Below, piece by piece: positions 12,056-24,288 of a DNA stretch of 64,000 nt (position 1 is the first letter of the stretch; every line of letters starts with the position of its first letter). This stretch comes from Enoplolaimus lenunculus. Taxonomy: Eukaryota; Nematoda; Enoplea; Enoplida; Thoracostomopsidae. The DNA lies in the NCBI GenBank assembly GCA_030248215.1, contig JASANG010002731.1, positions 1 through 64,000 of the forward strand, given 5' to 3'. A program made the translations under genes and the position numbers. The notes beneath the pieces were generated by a model that had not been told where the DNA came from, searched no databases, and saw only the letters and a list, made by a program, of their open reading frames with translations.

Positions 12056-14029
12056 ATATACATGCGATTGGAACCCTGCTGTTTGTGCAACATACCCATG
12101 CCAAGGACACAAATTCGTGTTTAAAATATTAGACGAAAAACCGTTTTAAACAATAGCCTCATATTTTACCTATAGTTACTTCGCACAATATTTGAATCTG
12201 TTGGTATTTTTATATTTTTGAGCCCCTAGGCCTATTTATGTAACAGATACCCTAACAGCCGGAAAAAGAAACACAACCAAAAAATACGCATTATATAGAT
12301 ACCTCGAGCTAAGTCTGTTCTCTGACTTCAGGCGAGTGTCGATTTAAGTCAAAGATAGACTTTAAGTTATATTTCTGCATCGACTTAGTGAAAAGTAGAC
12401 TAAAGTTGTGGAATTTTTGACGCAACTTAACTGACAAATCTTGTTCAAAATGATACATAAAATTATACTTTTATGATCTTGCCTTTGATATTACCATTAA
12501 GTGTATGGCTAGGTATCTAAAAAGCAAAGTTATATTTCCTTCGTTCTATCGAAATTATCGTCTGGAACATGAGTCCTTTATAATATTTGCCACAAAATGT
12601 GTCATAAAGTAGGGTTAACAAATGACGGTGTAGAGTGCATTTACTTATTGTATACGAGCGATCAATCATAGTTGAATAGGATTTCCTTTAAAAATAGTAA
12701 TTGTCGGTGAAAATTACGTCCCTTTATCAAGATTCGTCCGGTTACAAAACCCAGGGATGCCCGACGATTTTTTCACAATGGTGTCGGTCTGTCAAGCTTA
12801 GAGGCAATCGTATGAAGAATTTTATTCAAGGTAATAAACAAGTAACATATATGCAACCGACTTTCTAGTGCATATATTTATAGATATAAGAAACACAAAT
12901 CAAATATATACACGTATCATAACGGGTATATGTAACACTGGGTTGTACGCGAGAATTTTAGGAGTGTAAAATTGTGGACCGGGGGAGTGAAATCTTGAGT
13001 GGGGTCAGAACTGGTGGAAATTTAAGTGTGTGGCTTTTGGTACGTACGTACCGTCCAATAGCGATCCCCAGTTATTATATATGTCAGTGTAGCTAATGCG
13101 ATTGAAGGGCTAGCAAAAAGCTACTTATTATAAACAGTGATCTGTTATTCAGATTGTTCTGAGTAAAATCATATCGTGTAGCCATTATTTAGTTTGGCCA
13201 GTTGTTTAACTTACAGGTGATGCGTTCGTTTTTGATGAATAATATTTTAATTATATAGCGTCATTGTTTTAACTATTGTAATGACTGAATCAAACACATG
13301 CTCCGATATCGACGATGGCAAGAAAACCCAAATTACAAAAACAGAGAACATTGTTTTCAGGCGTTCGATGTTTTGAATACTCTTAGAAGGTTCGTTGTGT
13401 GTTACCTTTTTGGCTTGCTTCGTGTACGAAACAATTAAAGACAATTCACATCTTCATGCATACGTGTGCATACGTAGTTTGTTAATGTACAGAGCTAATG
13501 AGGTAATGGTGTCTGGCACTTAAATATGTTTCTACAAAACCCATTTTCACATTTTTGGGCTCTTTGCAAATCAAGTAATGTCGCTTCTTTTTTTAAAATG
13601 TTCCTCGCACTGTCTTATATTTCAACAGAAATGGACAACTTAGCGATGTGACTTTGGTAGCAGGAACTGCTCCTGAAGAACGTCCGGAAGCTGATTGCGC
13701 ATGTGACGCTGCAAACGCGGACTGTGTTGAAGTACATGCCCACCGTGCTGTGCTCGCCGCATGCTCACCATATATTTCTATGCAATGTTTACTGGGGATA
13801 TGACGGAAAGCAGGCAAACCCATGTATACATACAGGTATAATTTAGATTTTGGAAGTGTATATATGGGTTTCTAAAACAAGCTGTTGTTTTCTCTTTTCC
13901 GATGACCTTGTATTCTTCCACTTATTAGAAATTGGCAAGTCAAAATGCTGTCGTTGTTGTGAATTGAAAAACTAGGCTGGATATATTTTTTGAGTTGCCT
14001 GACAAAGCACTAGCGCATGTTTTGACCCA

Positions 14030-14225
14030 CTCTGAAACTAGATTACTTGTAATACTGAAATTAGATTGCTTGTAATTCTAATAATCACTGAAATAATTTA
14101 AAAGGTCCTAATTTAGGCGTAACCTATTAAGCTAATGTGCAAGCTATTCTCTTCGGACGGACGTACATCCAACCTTTCGACCCCGGAGTTCAAAACATGA
14201 AACGCTTCAAATCGTTTTGTGTATA
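14030..14225. repeat. Degraded fragment of the intronic array element (arm 2)
   Basis: Mirror of 9250-9450, in the intron between KLHL exons 2 and 3. Confidence 0.5.
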
Positions 14226-16075
14226 CACTTTTAGCTTTTCAACTAAGTGAAAGATATCAGAAGAATGACTTTTTTCAATAATTCGCCTTTTTGTACAATT
14301 ATTGATGCTTACTTACTATAACCCTTCTAACTGTGAAAAACTTCAAACTTTCTTTACTTTTTGAGTTTTTTATTATAGTGCATCAACCCTCGTGCACTTG
14401 CATTACTCGTTTACTACATTTATTCGTCCGAAATACATATCACGGAAGAAAATGTACAGGTTCGTATCTTTATTTTACGGATAGAATTGTTTCAATTTAT
14501 TTTTAGTGTAGGTTGCAAATGTAGTCTGACTCTGTCGTGGTGTTCAAGCCTTCAGTAGCGCAAAAATTATGAAAATTTATTGGTTTATTCAACGGCTTAT
14601 GAGTCTCCTCGAATTATTGGATGTAACTCGCGCTAAATATTCAGATGTGATTACATTGTCACACTGGCGTCGGTATTTGTTGGCAGCCGATCACATTCTA
14701 CTAGCAGATTTATGCAGTGATGTTATATGTGTGGACAAAATTGTTTTGGTTTAGGTTGTTTTACCGGCAGCAAATGTTCTTCAAATGTTTGATGTCGCAG
14801 TTGCGTGCTCAGACTTTTTAAAATCTCAACTCCATCCTTCAAATTGCCTTGGAATTCGTGCATTTGCAGATTTACATTCTTGCGTCGATTTGCTTAACTC
14901 GGCAAATGCATTTACTGAACAGCATTTTAGGTTGGAAGTTTAATAATTGTATTTACTTATATACATTATAGAAGCATTAAGTAAGTATAAGTTTTTTATT
15001 GGCTGTATGCGAATACGTATTTTACAATCATTCGTTTAGTTTGTAAATGTTCAAGATTCGCCCTAATTTTTTTAAAGAATTCTTGGAAAAGTCGTATATA
15101 AGCTTAACTTGTACCATAGTACAAAGCCAACGACTTTTAATTTCGTACAGTTAGGTTTTCAGTTAATATTTCTGTAAGACATTATGTACTGGCTGGCAAA
15201 TTTCAGTACGTCTTGTTTGTTTCAGCGAGCTTGTTGCTTGTGAAGAATTCCTCAATCTCAGCGTGATGCAAGTCATTCATTTGATTTCTAGTGACCGTCT
15301 AACTGTGCCTACAGAAGAAAAGGTATTGTAGTGTTTTGTTTACTTATTGTTATGATTAAGTGTTGTTGTTGAATTAAGGTTCATGTGAGTGCAAAACAAT
15401 AGCACATACGAATTACATGTTGTAAGACTCGGTATTTAAAACTTTGGGCTTTGAAAATTTACAATCCCGATTCCAGTGTTATCAGTTTCTTTTGCACCCG
15501 ATTGCATGGACATTTTATTATCATTTTCTATTTTGTGACAGGTATTCGAAGCTGTTATTCAGTGGGTAAATTATGACTCAAGCGCGCGGCGCCAGAACTT
15601 ATCTGAGCTAATGGAATACGTTCGTTTGCCTTTACTTTCGCAGGAATATCTCATCGATAAGGTAAGCGTATGTTTTAATGAGTCCTGAAAAGTTGAATAA
15701 ATTTTAACATGATTGTTGTCGTGGTTTTGCTAGATTTTATCTTTATACGGCAACCTTATTTTTCAGGTCGACTCAGAGCCACTGATTCGAGAAAGTCCCC
15801 AATGTAAAGATTATTTGATTGAAGCGTTAAAGTATCATTTGCTTAAAGCCGAGCAAAAACACTTGTTTGAATCGCCAAGGATAAAACCAAGAATACCAGT
15901 CGGTTTACCAAAGGTTTGTGAAATATAGCTTAACCCTGTTAATGAATGAGTATTATGGTAAAGAGTCGATAACGACTCTGGACCAGAGCATGTAAATTAC
16001 TAAAATTTATCACTTTACAAGGTTTTATGGTAACTGTTGGAAAATATCCTCAACTGAGTTCATTCTGTGAACACA

Positions 16076-16139
16076 AATATATCTGCAGCGCGTTGTATTA
16101 TTGGCCAAATATATCTGCAGCGCGTTGTATTATTGGCCG
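16076..16139. repeat. 32 bp direct duplication in KLHL intron (arm 2)
   Basis: AAATATATCTGCAGCGCGTT... is present twice in tandem, ending in ATTATTGGCC. The same duplication is in arm 1 near 7335-7400, so it predates the split of the arms. Confidence 0.7.
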
Positions 16140-17351
16140 TCCACAACTTACTTTGGATGAGGTAATACCGCTTGCTAGTCGTATTAGGTTTCATTGAACG
16201 ATGTCAGTCTGGATTAAATATGTGCACTAATAATGCAACTTGCTGTGGGTGTATTCTATTGTGCACAGATTGTTGCCAATTGCAACTTCTGACCTGGAGT
16301 TAACATCGCTCTTGCTATGACTTATTTACGGTATAGTTTTGTATTTATCGACGTGAATAATTCAACGTTGCTTGACCTTACATATTGTTATGCTCTATTC
16401 TAAAACTTGGCTGTCTGACTATTTTAGCCATTTCTGACTGATGGAATATGTAAAAAATAGCTAATCGTCACTGTATAAAGACGGATCGCATTGTTTTTAA
16501 ATTATGGCAGTAGTTTTATTATAAATATATAAACGACAATTTGTGTACTTATAGAGAATTATTGTGATAGGGGGCCAAGCCCCAAAAGCAATTCGCAACG
16601 TGGATGTGTATGATTTTCAAACTGAAAAGTGGCATCCCGTATCTGATTTGCCATTGCGTCGTTGTAGATGCGGTAAGAGATTTCTGACTGTTGTCTCGTA
16701 ATGTCCAAGGAGCAATGCGGAGCTAAATCATGGTTGTGACGTTAGCAGTTTCGACGTTCCAACGGAATCGGAACTTGTTTAAAATAAAGTTATTTCAGCT
16801 ATTAGCTCGCAGAATTTTATTGTAGTGTTGTGTTATTGTTATCTTTTGTGTCGGAATTTGGGGCGGTAACTCCTATGCGAGAATATATAACAGGTAAACA
16901 CACTTTACACGCTTATCTATTACATTATAACTAAAAAGTATAGAAAAAAGTGTGTTTGACGTCCAGAAAAGTTAGATTTTTAAGGCTATAAAGTACTCAA
17001 CCATAGGGGCACAATCTTCTGTAGAGTACTGGATCCGGTGGCAAATTGAGTTTTGGGGATGTTTTGGCCCAGTCCGGGTCCCTTGGCTCATTGTAGCGAA
17101 CTCCCACATAGTGTGATTGATTATACATTGGTGTTTATAGGTGTTGGCGTACTGAACGGCCTAGTATACGCCGTTGGTGGATTCAATGGCTCTTTGCGAG
17201 TTCGCACTGTCGATGTTTATGACCCGACGCAAGATCTTTGGACCGCGTGTCCTTCCATGGAGGCTAGAAGATCGACTCTGGGAGTTGCAGTGCTTAATGG
17301 ACTGATATTTGCTGTGGGCGGTTTTGACGGGTCTTCAGGTACTGGTTAGTG

Positions 17352-17513
17352 GTGGCCTATGCTTGTCATGCAGCGTTGTCTTTTGCCGTTCGTCGCCGTG
17401 CGGCATCATACGCTAATTGTCGTGCGGCGCCAATCTTAATTCGCGTACGACGCTGCACGATGACGCGCGGCGTCGAATGATATTGAAATCGTTAAAAATT
17501 ATGGTTCCGCCCT
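17352..17513. mobile_element. GC-rich palindromic MITE, diverged copy (arm 2)
   Basis: Mirror of 5789-5950, directly after the donor of KLHL exon 9. Confidence 0.5.
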
Positions 17514-17611
17514 TCTGGTGCTGTTAACCTTTTTGTTGTTGTCTTGAAATGCTGGTAGCTCTAATGATGTATTAGCTTATCGCTTGTAGTATTATCTTTA
17601 TATTATTATTA

Positions 17612-17778
17612 CGTATGATTATTATTATTATTATTATTACTATTATTATTATTATTGTTGTTGTTGCTGTTGTTGTTGTTGTTGTAGGTGTTGTTATTGT
17701 TGTTGTTGTTGGTGGTGGTGTTGTTGTTGTTGTTGCTGTTGTTGTTGTTGCTACTACTGCTGCTGCTGTATGTATTGT
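17612..17778. repeat. TTA/TTG trinucleotide microsatellite (arm 2)
   Basis: Mirror of 5525-5690, just before the acceptor of KLHL exon 10 at 17798. Confidence 0.85.
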
Positions 17779-18110
17779 AAGTAATGATTCTATTTAGGTC
17801 TCAACAGCGTAGAAGCATTTGATCCGAGAACTGGCGAGTGGCGGATGTTTACACCAATGATAACGAGACGTAGCAGTGTTGGTGTTGGTGTGTTAAAAGG
17901 TAAGCACTTGTACAAAAGTGAAATATTTGCGACTGTCGAATGTATTACATCTTTCGCAATTCTTCCTAGGTCCCTCCGAAAACGAAAAACTTAGGTAACC
18001 GGTGGCATAGATCTTTCAATGCCGTGTGTTGATGTGTGGTTAAAAGACATCTTGTCGACACGAATATAATTAAGTTTATAATATTAATAACCAGTCGTAG
18101 TGGGACTACA

Positions 18111-19834
18111 TTTATTGAGCGAAGCTGGAACGCACGTAAGCAATTAAGCTAATATGCAAATTATCTATTGGCTAACTATTCAATTATCGGTTTTGGATGT
18201 TTGTTAACTATTTATTCAAATTCCTCGCATCCAAAAACCCTTCAGCCAGTCTAATAATTTTTGGAATAATTTAAAAAGTCCTAATTTTGTTTTGTCAATT
18301 AAGCTAATATGCAAATTAGTTATTAGCTAACTATTCAGTTATCGGTTTTGGATGTTTGTAAACAATTTATTCAGATTCTTCGCACCCAAAACCTACAGTA
18401 GGGCCTAATAATTATTGAAATAATTGAAAAAGTCCTAGTTTTGTCTTGTCAATTAAGCTAATATGCAAATTAGTTATTAGCTAACTATTCAATTATCGGT
18501 TTTGGATGTTTGTTAACTATTTATTCAAATTCCTCGCATCCAAAAACCCTTCAGCCACTCTAATAATTTTTGGAATAATTTAAAAAGTCCTAGTTTTGTC
18601 TTGTCAATTAAGCTAATATGCAAATTAGCTATTAGCTAACTATTTAATTATCGGTTTTGGATGTTTGTAAACTATTTATTCAAATTCCTCGCACCAAAAT
18701 TCCTTTAGTGCTGAAATTATATTGCTTTTAACATTAATAATTAGTGAAATATTGTAAAAAGTCCTAATTTAGGCTTATAAACTATGCTAATATGCAAATT
18801 ATCTATTAGCTAACTATTCAATTATCGGTTTTGGATGTTTGTTAACTATTTATTCAAATTCCTCGCATCCAAAAACCCTTCAGCCAGTCTAATAATTTTT
18901 GGAATAATTTAAAAAGTCCTAATTTTGTTTTGTCAATTAAGCTAATATGCAAATTAGTTATTAGCTAACTATTCAATTATCGGTTTTGGATGTTTGTAAA
19001 CAATTTATTCAGATTCTTCGCACCCAAAACCTACAGTAGGGCCTAATAATTATTGAAATAATTGAAAAAGTCCTAGTTTTGTCTTGTCAATTAAGCTAAT
19101 ATGCAAATTAGTTATTAGCTAACTATTCAATTATCGGTTTTGGATGTTTGTTAACTATTTATTCAAATTCCTCGCATCCAAAAACCCTTCAGCCACTCTA
19201 ATAATTTTTGGAATAATTTAAAAAGTCCTAGTTTTGTCTTGTCAATTAAGCTAATATGCAAATTAGCTATTAGCTAACTATTCAATTATCGGTTTTGGAT
19301 GTTTGTAAACTATTTATTCAAATTCCTCGCACCAAAATTCCTTTAGTGCTGAAATTATATTGCTTTTAACATTAATAATTAGTGAAATATTGTAAAAAGT
19401 CCTAATTTAGGCTTATAAACTATGCTAATATGCAAATTATATATTAGCTAACTGCTCAATTATCGGTTTTGGAGGTTTGTAAACAGTATACGCAGATTTC
19501 TCGCACCCAAAAACCCTTTAATGCTAAAATTAGATTGCTTCTAACTGTAATAATTCGTGAAATATTGTGGAAAGTCCTAATTTAGGCTTAATTAATTATG
19601 CAAATTAGCCTGTAGCTAGTAGACAGCTTAAAATTTTAAAACCCCAATGCGAGGTTAACACCCCAGGAAAATTGGCTTTCAAACAAAAAAAGTTTATCAA
19701 AATCGGTTCAGCCGTTCCTGAGATTCTTTTCGGACGGACAGACGGACATCCACCTTTCAACCCCCAAGTACAAAACACAAAACGCTTCGCGACACTCCGA
19801 GCTTTGCTCGTTGTTTCGCTTCGCTCAATAATTA
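18111..19834. repeat. TIR-bounded element with higher-order tandem array (arm 2)
   Basis: The marker AATTATCGGTTTTGGATG (or a one-base variant) occurs near 18181, 18336, 18490, 18645, 18819, 18974, 19127, 19282 and 19456. Spacings are 155, 154, 155, 174, then the same series again, so the higher-order period is about 637 bp. Within each period the monomers differ by downstream blocks (ACCTACAGTAGGGCC, CTTCAGCCACT or TTCCTTTAGTGCTG). Ends as in arm 1. Confidence 0.82.
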
Positions 19835-20688
19835 GACGTATGCAGCTGTTAAGTTCTTATAAACACGTGATATTGAGAAACCAATGCCGCATAATTAACT
19901 TGAGATTTCGTGTCGTTTTCGGGGAACCTAAGAACGTTATATTGTGGAAAACGGATAAAGCAAACTGGTCATTAGTTATTTTCATGAAACTCGGTAGCCG
20001 TCTTAAATAGTGTGTTTTAGTTTATTTCATTTTAAAAATCAGATAAGCAGATGAAATATTAAAAATGCAACGAACCAAACTATAACTTTCAGTTAAGTTC
20101 AGGTTAACGTGCGCGTTAATTTATTTTTGATACTTTATGTTAAGGATTGCAGAGTAGTTGACTTGAAAATATCAGTGACCAGAGATCTACTCTTTAGGCC
20201 AGTTATATGCTGTGGGCGGATATGACGGGCAAAGTAGACAATGCTTGAGCTCAGTTGAACGATATGATCCTGTTGCGGATCACTGGATAAACGTTCCCAG
20301 TATGACAACTAGAAGAAGTGGTGCAGGTAATTTTAGTGCTCAACAGAATATTCATAAAGGATCTTGCTGATTGTTTCCTTCTACCTTGTTCGGTTCACAA
20401 GAAAATTTGTTAGATTTCAAAATTTTGATTTTTTAAGGAGTGAAGGGAATTTAATGTAGTAATTACGAAATAGGTAAAAATTCTGAGGTTGCGCCTCAAT
20501 CAGTTATATGGAAAACTAACCCATCTACTTACCATTTGAGTAATCACTGTGTACACAGCAACTGTTGTCAAGAAGTCTGCGTGTTGAAGATTTGTTTGTA
20601 CATTGCACCGCTTTTAAGGCGTTGGTATAGCATTTAAGTTTTAAACTGATATATTTTGTGATGTGGATCTTACCTAGGCTTTCTTAGG

Positions 20689-20816
20689 GTAACGCCATAC
20701 TTTCTTGTGGTTCAGTGCCGACCGTCATCGTCCGTCCTCGTATGATACTGCACTGTGACGTACGATGACGGCCAGCGCCGGATGACATTAAAATTATTTA
20801 AAAAGTATAGCGCTAC
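20689..20816. mobile_element. Short palindromic MITE, GTAGCGCTATACTT family (arm 2)
   Basis: Mirror of 2483-2610. One terminal repeat here has changed to GGTAACGCCATACTTTC. Confidence 0.65.
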
Positions 20817-22078
20817 AAGAATTCATTTTGTTTTAAACATCTATCTTTGTATTAAGGTGTTGGAGTCATTGGCAATTATTTATACGCTATTGGTGGACAC
20901 GATGGACCAACAGTGAAGAAATCAGCCGAAGTGTACAGTCCTGATATTGACGCGTGGAAACCAATCGCTGATATGTCACTATGTAGAAGAAATGCAGGTT
21001 TGTAGTGAAATACTACTGTGCATGATATTGTGTGTAATCACGGACAGAAATAATACTATACTGTAATCGCATTGGCAAACGATTGAAGGTATAAAACTAT
21101 GCTATGAAATGGTGACTGCAGTCACGACTGTGATGGTGCTAATCGTACCGAGTAATTCAATCATTAACATAGTTTTTCGTTTGTGTCAAAGTTGACCTGT
21201 CAACTGAATTAACTACTTGAGGTCAGTCGATTGCTGCATTAATTCGGTTAACCGTTGTGTTGAACGCTTAGGCCTAGGTTTAGCAATATTCTATTATACT
21301 CGTAGTTGCCATGCAAGCCTATTGCGTTTAATTCTTTTCGTGACTGTTGGTTGTAGTTTAGTTTGTCTAGTTTTTTCAGGAGTTGTAACGCTGAAAGGCC
21401 TTCTTTACGCCGCTGGAGGAGATGACGGCTCGTCAAACTTGGTGTCTGTTGAAGTATACAACCCTAAAACCGACACATGGACGATGCTTCCGTCCTGTAT
21501 GTCTATTGGACGATCGTATGCCGGTGTTGCAGTTATCAACAAGGCACCGGTTTTGCCTTCCCTGGGTGGAAGCGGGTCTGTAGGACACCAGCCCAATTCA
21601 GTGGTTCATTCCCTGGTTCCTGTTAGCTCAGCCAGTTCTGCATCCGGCTTGAGAAGTTCGGGTTCCTCACCAAACACGGCTGGAAGCTCAAATGGTGGCT
21701 ATCACTGTCAAGGAACAGCTTGTGCGCAAAGTAGTGATGGAGCGAATTGTAACAGCGCTGACATTCGAGCTGATTCTGCACCGGAAGGTACGTCACAGTT
21801 TCATGGTCGCAGCGGAAGGCATCCGGGTGGACGAGATGGCAGTAGCCGGCCAGAACAGGAACTAGAAAATATGATCGATGATGATGATGAAGATGAGGAA
21901 GATCGAATAGATGAGACGGATTCGGCAGAACCTGAAGCGGTACAGTTGGATGACTCGTTTTAAGTGCCGAAATTAGTCGGATTTTGGTTTATGTGCTTTT
22001 AGGGCGTACCGGTAGTTTAAGCCTTAGTGTAACAGTAAGCCTAAATTTTAAGATTGCGCTTGTACTTGTGCTCAAGTC

Positions 22079-22084
22079 AATAAA
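22079..22084 (+). promoter_or_regulatory. Poly(A) signal AATAAA, KLHL copy 2
   Basis: AATAAA 116 bp after the KLHL stop codon, followed by a T-rich stretch. Matches the signal in arm 1. Confidence 0.55.
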
Positions 22085-23145
22085 ATTTTTGTTGATAAAT
22101 TGTTAGCAGTGTCATGTGGCAATATTTATGTGCGCTGCGTCGGTGGCTATCCTGAGCCTTTAAGGATAGATGTAAAACTATACATAAGTGTAAAGACTAG
22201 TGTAACACCTAAGATTACTCTATTACTGTTATACCGGAAAACGGGCGCCTCTAAAACAGCATAAGCTTGGATTTTAGTAGTTTTATAAACTGCCAGTTAT
22301 TGCGTTTGTATCGATAATTTCAGGGGTCATTTAGCAGCAATTTAGCACCAAAGCGTGCAACTTGTAATAGTTTATTTCATGATGCATTCGCGACATGTGC
22401 TGAAATTTCTATAGTCAGGACCGATACAGGAGGGAAATTTGAGATATGCTTCGGATAATGCCCAGGTTTGGAGTTCAGAATAGGGATAACATGAAATTCA
22501 ACAGAGTCAACTCCTAAGATTCTAAAGACCTGGGTTCGAATCCTAGCTTGAAATTAGGTCTCAGGTGAACTTGCAGTGTATTCTCGTGAAAGAAGGATAG
22601 ACGTGTATAACAAACCACTAGAGCAGTAATGAATGCTTTTCCGCTTAGACATCAGCTAATTCTCTTTTAAAACCTCGGACTTATATCTGAAGTGAAAATT
22701 GGACTTTGGTCACGTTTCTGCAACGCAGCCATAGATGCGGAAAACATTTATAAGTATTTCTTTGGATGCAAAGCCGACTCGTAACTATTAGTAACCATAG
22801 CATAGTTTTAGCGGTTACTTACGGTATGCATTGGATTTGATTATGTTGACGTTTAATGAATGGGCAGCCCATGTTAATTTATAAGGACATGCTGATTAAG
22901 CGTATTAAAATTAAGCTTACGCGTAAGACCAATCATAAGCGAAATCCTAAATTCAAGCTTAAGACTCCTGGTCTTTAAGTCCCCTGTGGGCAGGCCCCTA
23001 TAATTAACGTCTGAATCAACGATATGTTTTGGTAGCAGACAGACGCAGTGTTAAAAGTACGATGTAAGAAATAAGCATGTAAACCCAATTCAGATGTTGA
23101 GTTTTAATGTCATTAATAATTGTGTTTTTGGTGATCGTTTCACAC
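22085..23145. other. 3' flank of KLHL copy 2, no gene seen; possible tRNA-like fragment
   Basis: No exon recognised. Around 22520-22545 is GACCTGGGTTCGAATCCTAG, a perfect B box (GGTTCGAATCC), preceded by TCAACTCCTAAGATTC that resembles an anticodon arm. No A box or acceptor stem is clear, so at best a decayed tRNA-derived SINE. Confidence 0.35.
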
Positions 23146-23485
23146 CAGGGTACAACCGGAGGACTGTCTCCGGCTCCGGCAGAAAATCGGCCTATGGTTC
23201 CGGCTCTGGTAAAATTTTTTGCCGGAGATTCCGGCAATTTCGGTAGTAAAATTTTGCAAAATTCCTCTGTTTAGCGCGTTTCCTTTTACTTTTGTCACAA
23301 TTTTCGGGAAAGAATTTTCGAAGTAGTATAGAAAATTAGTATAAAACCAATCAACCAAACAACATATTGCAGATATTGGCTAAAATTGACTAATTAACCA
23401 TCATTTTACTACCTAATTTCGCCTCACCTCCGCCAAGTTTCGTTGACCTCCGGCTCCGGTATTATTCACCTCCGGTTGCACCCTG
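23146..23485. mobile_element. hAT-like MITE, CAGGGTGCAACCGGA family, with 8 bp TSD
   Basis: Begins CAGGGTACAACCGGAGG, ends CCTCCGGTTGCACCCTG. Flanks TTTCACAC (23138-23145) and TTTTACAC (23486-23493) are an 8 bp duplication with one mismatch. The interior repeats CCGGCTCCGG-like motifs. The left edge of the window cuts the mirror copy. Confidence 0.85.
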
Positions 23486-23806
23486 TTTTACACGTGTATT
23501 TTGCAATTTATTTTCATGCGGCGCTGTATTATAAAGTATTCAGGATGTTTTAGTAAATTTGGCTCGTTCGGAGTGTTTTTATTAGTTGGGTATTTAGCTA
23601 TACACAAACATAAAATGTAGGCGCTTACTGCAATTGTGAAGCAATTAAGCGATTAACCAGGTCTTGGTCGACTTCCGGTCCATGAGCGACGATTCGCCGT
23701 TTTCGGTTTTGTCCAGACTGCAAACTGTCGGGTCCTATCAATGGTCGAATCGCGGATCGTCCAGTTTTTCACAGTGTAGTGGATATCGCTATTCTTTGAG
23801 AGTTTG

Positions 23807-23955
23807 GGCCCATGTAAAGATTAGTGGTGAAACGTTTTTCTGCGGGACTCGAAAAGAGTAAGCTTTAGACTAAATTTTTTGGTTGGCTTAGGCCTCGGAA
23901 TATGCTCATTCGTAGGCTTGAGAATATGCTTATAATACTGTTCTTTACATTGGCA
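23807..23955. mobile_element. Short MITE, GGCCCATGTAAAG family (group I)
   Basis: Ends GGCCCATGTAAAG and CTTTACATTGGC; interior AACGTTTTTCTGCGGGACT, AGAGTAAGCTTTAGACTAA, then TTAGGC-type hexamers and ATATGCTTATAATACTG. Same architecture as 61561-61769, which has a perfect 8 bp duplication. Confidence 0.72.
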
Positions 23956-24149
23956 GGAGTTAGTAGTGGGCTAAGAAGGTATATTTATTTTGCCTTTCGA
24001 GTTAGTGCATTCTTCTGCTTTGGTGTTTTGTGGATTCTAAAATTCGGGATACAGACTCATATTGATTGGGATTCAAAGTGGGGATTCCCTCTTATTCTGG
24101 AAACTACTACAGTAGTTATTTTGATGAACCACTGCGGAAATGTTATATC

Positions 24150-24288
24150 TTAAATGGCGGAACGTTTTTTTGCGTAACTGCAATAGAGAAAGCGTAAGCT
24201 TTAGACTAATTAGTTCGCTTAGGCTTAGGTATGAGCTCATTTTTAAACTTAGGTTTAGGAATATGCTTATACTACTGTTACCGCTTGA
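24150..24288. mobile_element. Diverged group I MITE directly upstream of GGCT
   Basis: Shows the family core (GGAACGTTTTTTTGC, AAGCTTTAGACTAATT, TTAGGCTTAGG, ATATGCTTATACTACTG) with worn ends. It stops at the first in-frame ATG (24289) of the GGCT reading frame, so the 5' leader or promoter of GGCT is probably transposon-derived. Confidence 0.6.

Larger units (their letters stand above)
10190..13280. promoter_or_regulatory. Shared head-to-head 5' region of the two KLHL copies
   Basis: Lies between the two divergent start codons and contains the palindrome centre. Any KLHL promoter should be here, once per arm. No defined TATA or other core element is claimed. Confidence 0.4.
13281..21963 (+). 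pseudogene. KLHL2/3: Kelch-like protein, KLHL2/KLHL3 type, second copy with two frameshifts
   Basis: Mirror of the intact gene. Exons: 13281-13389, 13629-13835, 14379-14459, 14755-14930, 15226-15322, 15542-15661, 15767-15913, 16555-16672, 17141-17338, 17798-17899, 20198-20326, 20857-20997, 21380-21963. Splice sites are all kept. Compared with arm 1, exon 1 lacks one G (TGCTCCGATATC against TGCTCCGGATATC) and exon 2 has an extra AT (CACCATATATTTC against CACCATATTTC), leading to a stop in the BTB domain. Two substitutions are also visible: Asp to Tyr in exon 3 and Leu to Gln in exon 7. The last exon, with the acidic tail, is identical. Both indels lie in short repeats (GG, ATAT), so consensus error is possible; if so this is a second functional copy. 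Confidence 0.8.
12056..23294. repeat. Arm 2 of the giant inverted repeat
   Basis: Mirror of arm 1. The inner edge is where the match CAATCGCATGTATAT ends on both sides (11415 and 12056). The outer edge cannot be judged because arm 1 leaves the window. By eye, mismatches and 1-2 bp indels are more frequent in the 2 kb next to the centre than in the distal parts. Confidence 0.93.

Noticed and set aside
1-23294. The palindrome as a polymerase fold-back artefact of a single read
   Set aside because: A fold-back copies one molecule, so arms would not differ by a 174 bp segment and real substitutions. A haplotype join remains possible.
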